From: Halolamina salifodinae | GTDB taxonomy: Archaea > Halobacteriota > Halobacteria > Halobacteriales > Haloferacaceae | Direction: 5' to 3' | Length of the DNA stretch: 64,000 nucleotides | Assembly: GCF_017874235.1 (NCBI RefSeq) | Contig: NZ_JAGGLC010000007.1 | Span: 1-64,000 of the forward strand | Shown: piece by piece, positions 61,350-64,000 of the stretch | How positions within the stretch are numbered: the first letter of the stretch is position 1 | How the letters are laid out: every line of letters begins with the position of its first letter | Notes under the pieces: generated by a model | The model's database searches: none | What the model was told of the DNA's origin: nothing | What the model saw: only the letters and a program-made list of their open reading frames with translations | Made by a program: the position numbers and the translations under genes

Positions 61350-61376
61350 CCCCTTCCCCCTTGCTTCCCGTGGAAC
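61350..61376 (-). other. ORB, - strand
   Basis: Minus strand GTTCCACGGGAAGCAAGGGG, continuing with more G. The 5' half is perfect; GAAGC replaces GAAAC. Confidence 0.65.
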
Positions 61377-61562
61377 GCCGCCACGTTGGAGGGGCTGGGT
61401 CCCGGATCGACGCTGAAACGTACAACTAACCACACACCTACAACCCGAAACGAAAAACGGCTATTGCAGTACGGACTAATCTATCGTCTTGTGTAGTAAA
61501 ACTACCGACCGAGATAGGGCGGTTTCTGCCGCATCTCCGACCCCCACCCCGCTGTTTTCGCC

Positions 61563-61584
61563 GTTCCACGCGAAACGAAGGGGT
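61563..61584 (+). other. ORB, + strand (best match)
   Basis: TTCCACGCGAAACGAAGGGG then T, followed by a G7 run. The G-tract points toward the A+T run at 61888-61908. Confidence 0.85.
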
Positions 61585-61681
61585 GGGGGGGTTGGCGCCG
61601 GGGAGCGGTTCACGTGCAGCGCGGTTCCGGTCGATGTCGACGGTCGCGATGGGCCCCTCCGTTCGACTCGAACTGACCCGG

Positions 61682-61789
61682 TCGATCTATCCCCGATCGA
61701 TCTATCGCTCCAGCTGCAGCCGAGGTTACGAGTCAAGCGGTTCGAATCCACCAGCTCAGAATCCACCAGCTCAGAACCCACCAGCTCAA
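61682..61789. repeat. Direct repeats inside the origin
   Basis: TCGATCTATC occurs at 61682 and 61697 (15-bp spacing). AATCCACCAGCTCAG occurs at 61745 and 61760, with a third copy carrying two changes at 61775. Both sets have a 15-bp period. Confidence 0.85.
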
Positions 61790-61858
61790 GCAACCCCGGA
61801 TCAGGACCGCTTCCCGTCGAGAGCTCATTCGCTCGATGTTTCCGATAGAACTTCGGGC

Positions 61859-61895
61859 GGAGCGACCGCTCAAGCCCAACGGAGCGACCACTCAA
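61859..61895. repeat. 15-bp direct repeat next to the A+T run
   Basis: GGAGCGACCGCTCAA (61859-61873) and GGAGCGACCACTCAA (61881-61895), 22 bp apart, abut the putative unwinding element. Confidence 0.8.
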
Positions 61896-61908
61896 ACAAA
61901 ATTTTTCG
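61888..61908. other. Candidate DNA unwinding element
   Basis: The run CAAACAAAATTTTTC is the most A+T-rich spot between the inward-facing ORBs at 61563 and 62001. Another A+T-richer stretch lies at 61440-61505. Confidence 0.5.
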
Positions 61909-62000
61909 CGCACAGATCGGCAGCGTTTCCTGCTGTTCGTCCGCCGTTTCGACTCCGTCGTCCTCCCGCATCGACGCCGCCAACGTTGCGGACGGGAAAC

Positions 62001-62023
62001 CACCCCCGTCCGTTTCAGGTCCA
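62001..62023 (-). other. ORB, - strand
   Basis: Minus strand GGACCTGAAACGGACGGGGG; G-tract faces left toward the A+T run. Confidence 0.75.
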
Positions 62024-62054
62024 AGCTGGACGGGGGGCTGCCATTCTGTCGCTG

Positions 62055-62074
62055 TCCAGTCGAAACGGAGGGGT
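62055..62074 (+). other. ORB, + strand
   Basis: TCCAGTCGAAACGGAGGGGT, followed by a G6 run; diverges from the box at 62001. Confidence 0.8.
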
Positions 62075-62303
62075 TGGGGGGTCGCAATCGCTGGACGGGA
62101 CTGCGGTGTTGACGAGGGTGCCGACCTGTTCACCGATTTCGATTGCGTGAACGCCGCTTCACTAGCGCCCGCACAGGGACAGGTTTTTGGGACCCCTATT
62201 CTTTTGGTTCGACTGCATCAACTGGACGGCGCCGTGGAACGTCCCGGCCCGAATCGGGCCGTGGAGCGCGTTTCACGCCGGATATGCCGGTCCCGCGCGC
62301 TGT

Positions 62304-62325
62304 CTTCCACCTGAAACGTAGGGGT
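62304..62325 (+). other. ORB overlapping the orc1 start region
   Basis: TTCCACCTGAAACGTAGGGG then T ends five bases before the orc1 ATG, so Orc1 bound here could block its own expression. Confidence 0.8.
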
Positions 62326-62330
62326 ACACA

Positions 62331-64000
62331 ATGAACGAAACAGACGACGACACGAACGCGGAGGAGAGCGCGGGCGGGCAGAGCGACGGCTGGCCCGTCT
62401 CCGACGAGGCTGCCGACGACGAGCCTCCCGACGCGGCCGACGACGGCGATGACGCCGATGATGTCACTAGCGAGGACGACGTGACCGATGACGCCACTAG
62501 CGAGGACGACGTGACGGACATCCCCGACGTCGAGGACGCCGAAGGGCTGAACACCGACACGTCCAGCGTCGGCACCTCGGTCGACCTCGACACGGGCGGC
62601 GTCGACATCGACCGCATGCTCGAGGACGACGACGGCGACAGTCAGGGCCTGTTCGACGACCTGATGGCCGGCGAACCGATCTTCCGCAACAAGGAGGTCC
62701 TCAGACCGTCGTATACGCCCCACGAACTCCCCCACCGTACCGACCAGATCAACCAGATGGCGACCATCCTCGTCTCCGCGCTGCGCGGGGACACCCCCTC
62801 GAACATCCTGATCTACGGGAAAACCGGCACGGGAAAAACCGCGAGCGCGAAGTTCGTGAGCCAGGAACTCGAGTCCACCTCCCAGAAGTACGACGTCCCC
62901 TGTGAGGTGGAGTACATCAACTGCGAGATCACCGACACGCAGTACCGCGTGCTCGCCCAACTCGCGAACAAGTTCATCGAGAAGAACACCGAGGTCGTCG
63001 CCGAGAAACTCGAGGACCTCCGCGAACTCCGCTCGGCCGTGACCGACGGCGGCAGCGACACCGACGCCCTCGCCGACTCGGAGTTCGAAGACGTCGCCGC
63101 CATCGACGACCGCATCGCCGAACTCGAGGAGGATCGCGAGGAGATGGAGGAGGTGCCCATGACCGGGTGGCCGACCGACCGCGTCTACACCAAGTTCTTC
63201 GACGCCATCGACTACCACGAGCGCGTGGTCGTGATCATGCTCGACGAGATCGACAAACTCGTCGAGAAATCCGGCGACGACACGCTGTACAACCTCTCCC
63301 GGATGAACTCCGAGTTGGAAAACTCCCGGATCTCGATCATGGGCATCTCCAACGACCTGAAGTTCACCGACTTCCTCGACCCCCGCGTCAAGTCGAGTCT
63401 GGGCGAGGAAGAGATCGTGTTCCCGCCCTACGACGCCAACCAACTCCGGGACATCCTCCAACACCGCTCGGACGTGGCGTTCAAAGACGACGCGCTGACC
63501 GACGACGTGATTCCGCTGTGTGCTGCCTTCGCCGCACAGGAACACGGCGACGCCCGGCGCGCGCTGGACCTACTCCGCACCGCCGGCGAACTCGCCGAGC
63601 GCAGTCAGGCCGAAACCGTCGAGGAACAGCACGTCCGGCAGGCCCAGGACAAGATCGAACTCGACCGGGTCGTCGAGGTCGTCCGCACCCTCCCGACCCA
63701 GAGCAAGATCGTCCTGTTCGCGACCATCCTGCTGGAGAAAAACGGTGTCCACAACATCAACACCGGCGAGGTGTTCAACATCTACAAGCGCCTCTGCGAG
63801 GAGATCGACGCCGACGTGCTGACCCAGCGCCGCGTCACCGACCTCATCAGCGAACTCGACATGCTGGGCATCGTCAACGCCGTGGTCGTCTCGAAGGGTC
63901 GCTACGGCCGCACGAAGGAGATCTCGCTGTCGGTCCCTATTGAGGAGACCGAACACGTCCTGCTCTCGGACTCCCGACTCGGCGACATCGAGAACGCCCA
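62331..64000 (+). CDS. orc1: Orc1/Cdc6 replication initiator (3' end cut by the window)
   Basis: The origin-binding AAA+ initiator; 556 codons are present and only the very end is missing. Residues 1-115 are an acidic, probably disordered extension with a 10-residue duplication (DDVTSEDDVT/DDATSEDDVT, 43-62). The AAA+ core has Walker A LIYGKTGTGKTASAKF (160-175), Walker B VVVIMLDEIDKLVEK, sensor 1 MGISNDLKFTDFL and sensor 2 EHGDARRALDLLRTAGELAE; a winged helix follows (IVLFATILLEKNGVHNINTGEVFNIYKRLCEEI ... RVTDLISELDMLGIV). It is adjacent to its ORBs, so this is the main-origin type initiator. Confidence 0.96.
   Translation, partial: MNETDDDTNAEESAGGQSDGWPVSDEAADDEPPDAADDGDDADDVTSEDDVTDDATSEDDVTDIPDVEDAEGLNTDTSSVGTSVDLDTGGVDIDRMLEDDDGDSQGLFDDLMAGEPIFRNKEVLRPSYTPHELPHRTDQINQMATILVSALRGDTPSNILIYGKTGTGKTASAKFVSQELESTSQKYDVPCEVEYINCEITDTQYRVLAQLANKFIEKNTEVVAEKLEDLRELRSAVTDGGSDTDALADSEFEDVAAIDDRIAELEEDREEMEEVPMTGWPTDRVYTKFFDAIDYHERVVVIMLDEIDKLVEKSGDDTLYNLSRMNSELENSRISIMGISNDLKFTDFLDPRVKSSLGEEEIVFPPYDANQLRDILQHRSDVAFKDDALTDDVIPLCAAFAAQEHGDARRALDLLRTAGELAERSQAETVEEQHVRQAQDKIELDRVVEVVRTLPTQSKIVLFATILLEKNGVHNINTGEVFNIYKRLCEEIDADVLTQRRVTDLISELDMLGIVNAVVVSKGRYGRTKEISLSVPIEETEHVLLSDSRLGDIENA

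Larger units (their letters stand above)
61027..62330. other. oriC: Replication origin (oriC) beside orc1/cdc6
   Basis: A 1.3-kb gap without a convincing gene, bordered by arvA and orc1/cdc6, the arrangement of the conserved haloarchaeal origin. It contains at least six origin recognition box (ORB) matches of the form TTCCAnnnGAAACgnaGGGGT on both strands, an A+T run flanked by inward-facing boxes, and several direct repeats. Further partial boxes (GAAAC cores) occur at 61231-61250, 61941-61958, 62191-62215 and 62267-62278. Confidence 0.9.

Noticed and set aside
61736-61760. tRNA T-arm-like GGTTCGAATCC in the origin
   Set aside because: No acceptor, D or anticodon arm can be built around it; it borders the 15-bp direct repeats.
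61489-62314. Open frames on both strands inside the origin gap
   Set aside because: Their translations are Ser/Arg/Pro-rich, follow the direct repeats and ORBs, and show no halophilic bias or family.

Overview
The window is chromosomal DNA of an extremely halophilic archaeon (class Halobacteria). The evidence is high G+C, strongly acidic predicted proteins, Tat-type lipoprotein signals, a plant-type halophilic 2Fe-2S ferredoxin, many haloarchaea-specific families, and an Orc1/Cdc6 gene beside an origin with ORB repeats. The genus cannot be fixed from sequence alone; Haloferacales/Halorubraceae-like is a guess.

Layout. 0-17.8 kb is a housekeeping stretch: prefoldin beta, GMP synthase glutaminase, Cbf5/TruB with a cytidylate-kinase-like protein, a two-MoeA molybdenum cofactor operon, HemA, tRNA-Pro(GGG) and tRNA-Ile(GAU). 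Directly behind tRNA-Ile, 17.8-20.0 kb is an A+T-richer island with a two-gene module: a PIN-like nuclease and an unrecognised partner. 20-25 kb has a Brr2/Ski2-type helicase, a lipoprotein and a MATE transporter. 25-31.5 kb has lipoyl synthase followed by a 2-oxoacid dehydrogenase operon (E1alpha, E1beta, E2, E3). 31.5-44.5 kb holds an ABC exporter, SprT-like protein, GlmM, HisI, an A24 prepilin peptidase, a histidine kinase/response regulator pair and ferredoxin. 44.6-55.9 kb holds membrane/secreted haloarchaeal proteins, UvrB, two divergent rhodaneses, a DUF72 protein, a thiamine-binding lipoprotein and a luciferase-like oxidoreductase. 55.85-56.44 kb is a non-coding run of hairpins. 56.4-61 kb leads to the origin-linked operon arvA-arvB-arvC (oapABC). 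61.0-62.3 kb is a replication origin, and orc1/cdc6 runs off the right edge.

Non-coding signals stand out: (a) five consecutive perfect or near-perfect short-loop hairpins at 56195-56311; (b) an identical 25-base palindrome inserted in the same reading frame in two nearby genes (6532-6556 and 7245-7269), both times encoding SPAQGAGE; (c) ORB-like GAAA(C) boxes repeated every 18-19 bp at 57932-58078, about 4 kb from the origin; (d) seven 11-bp repeats in a divergent promoter (57148-57224); and (e) several direct repeats beside the putative unwinding element of the origin.

All calls rest on reading the sequence and recalling families; no database search was possible. DUF numbers given as tentative are from memory.
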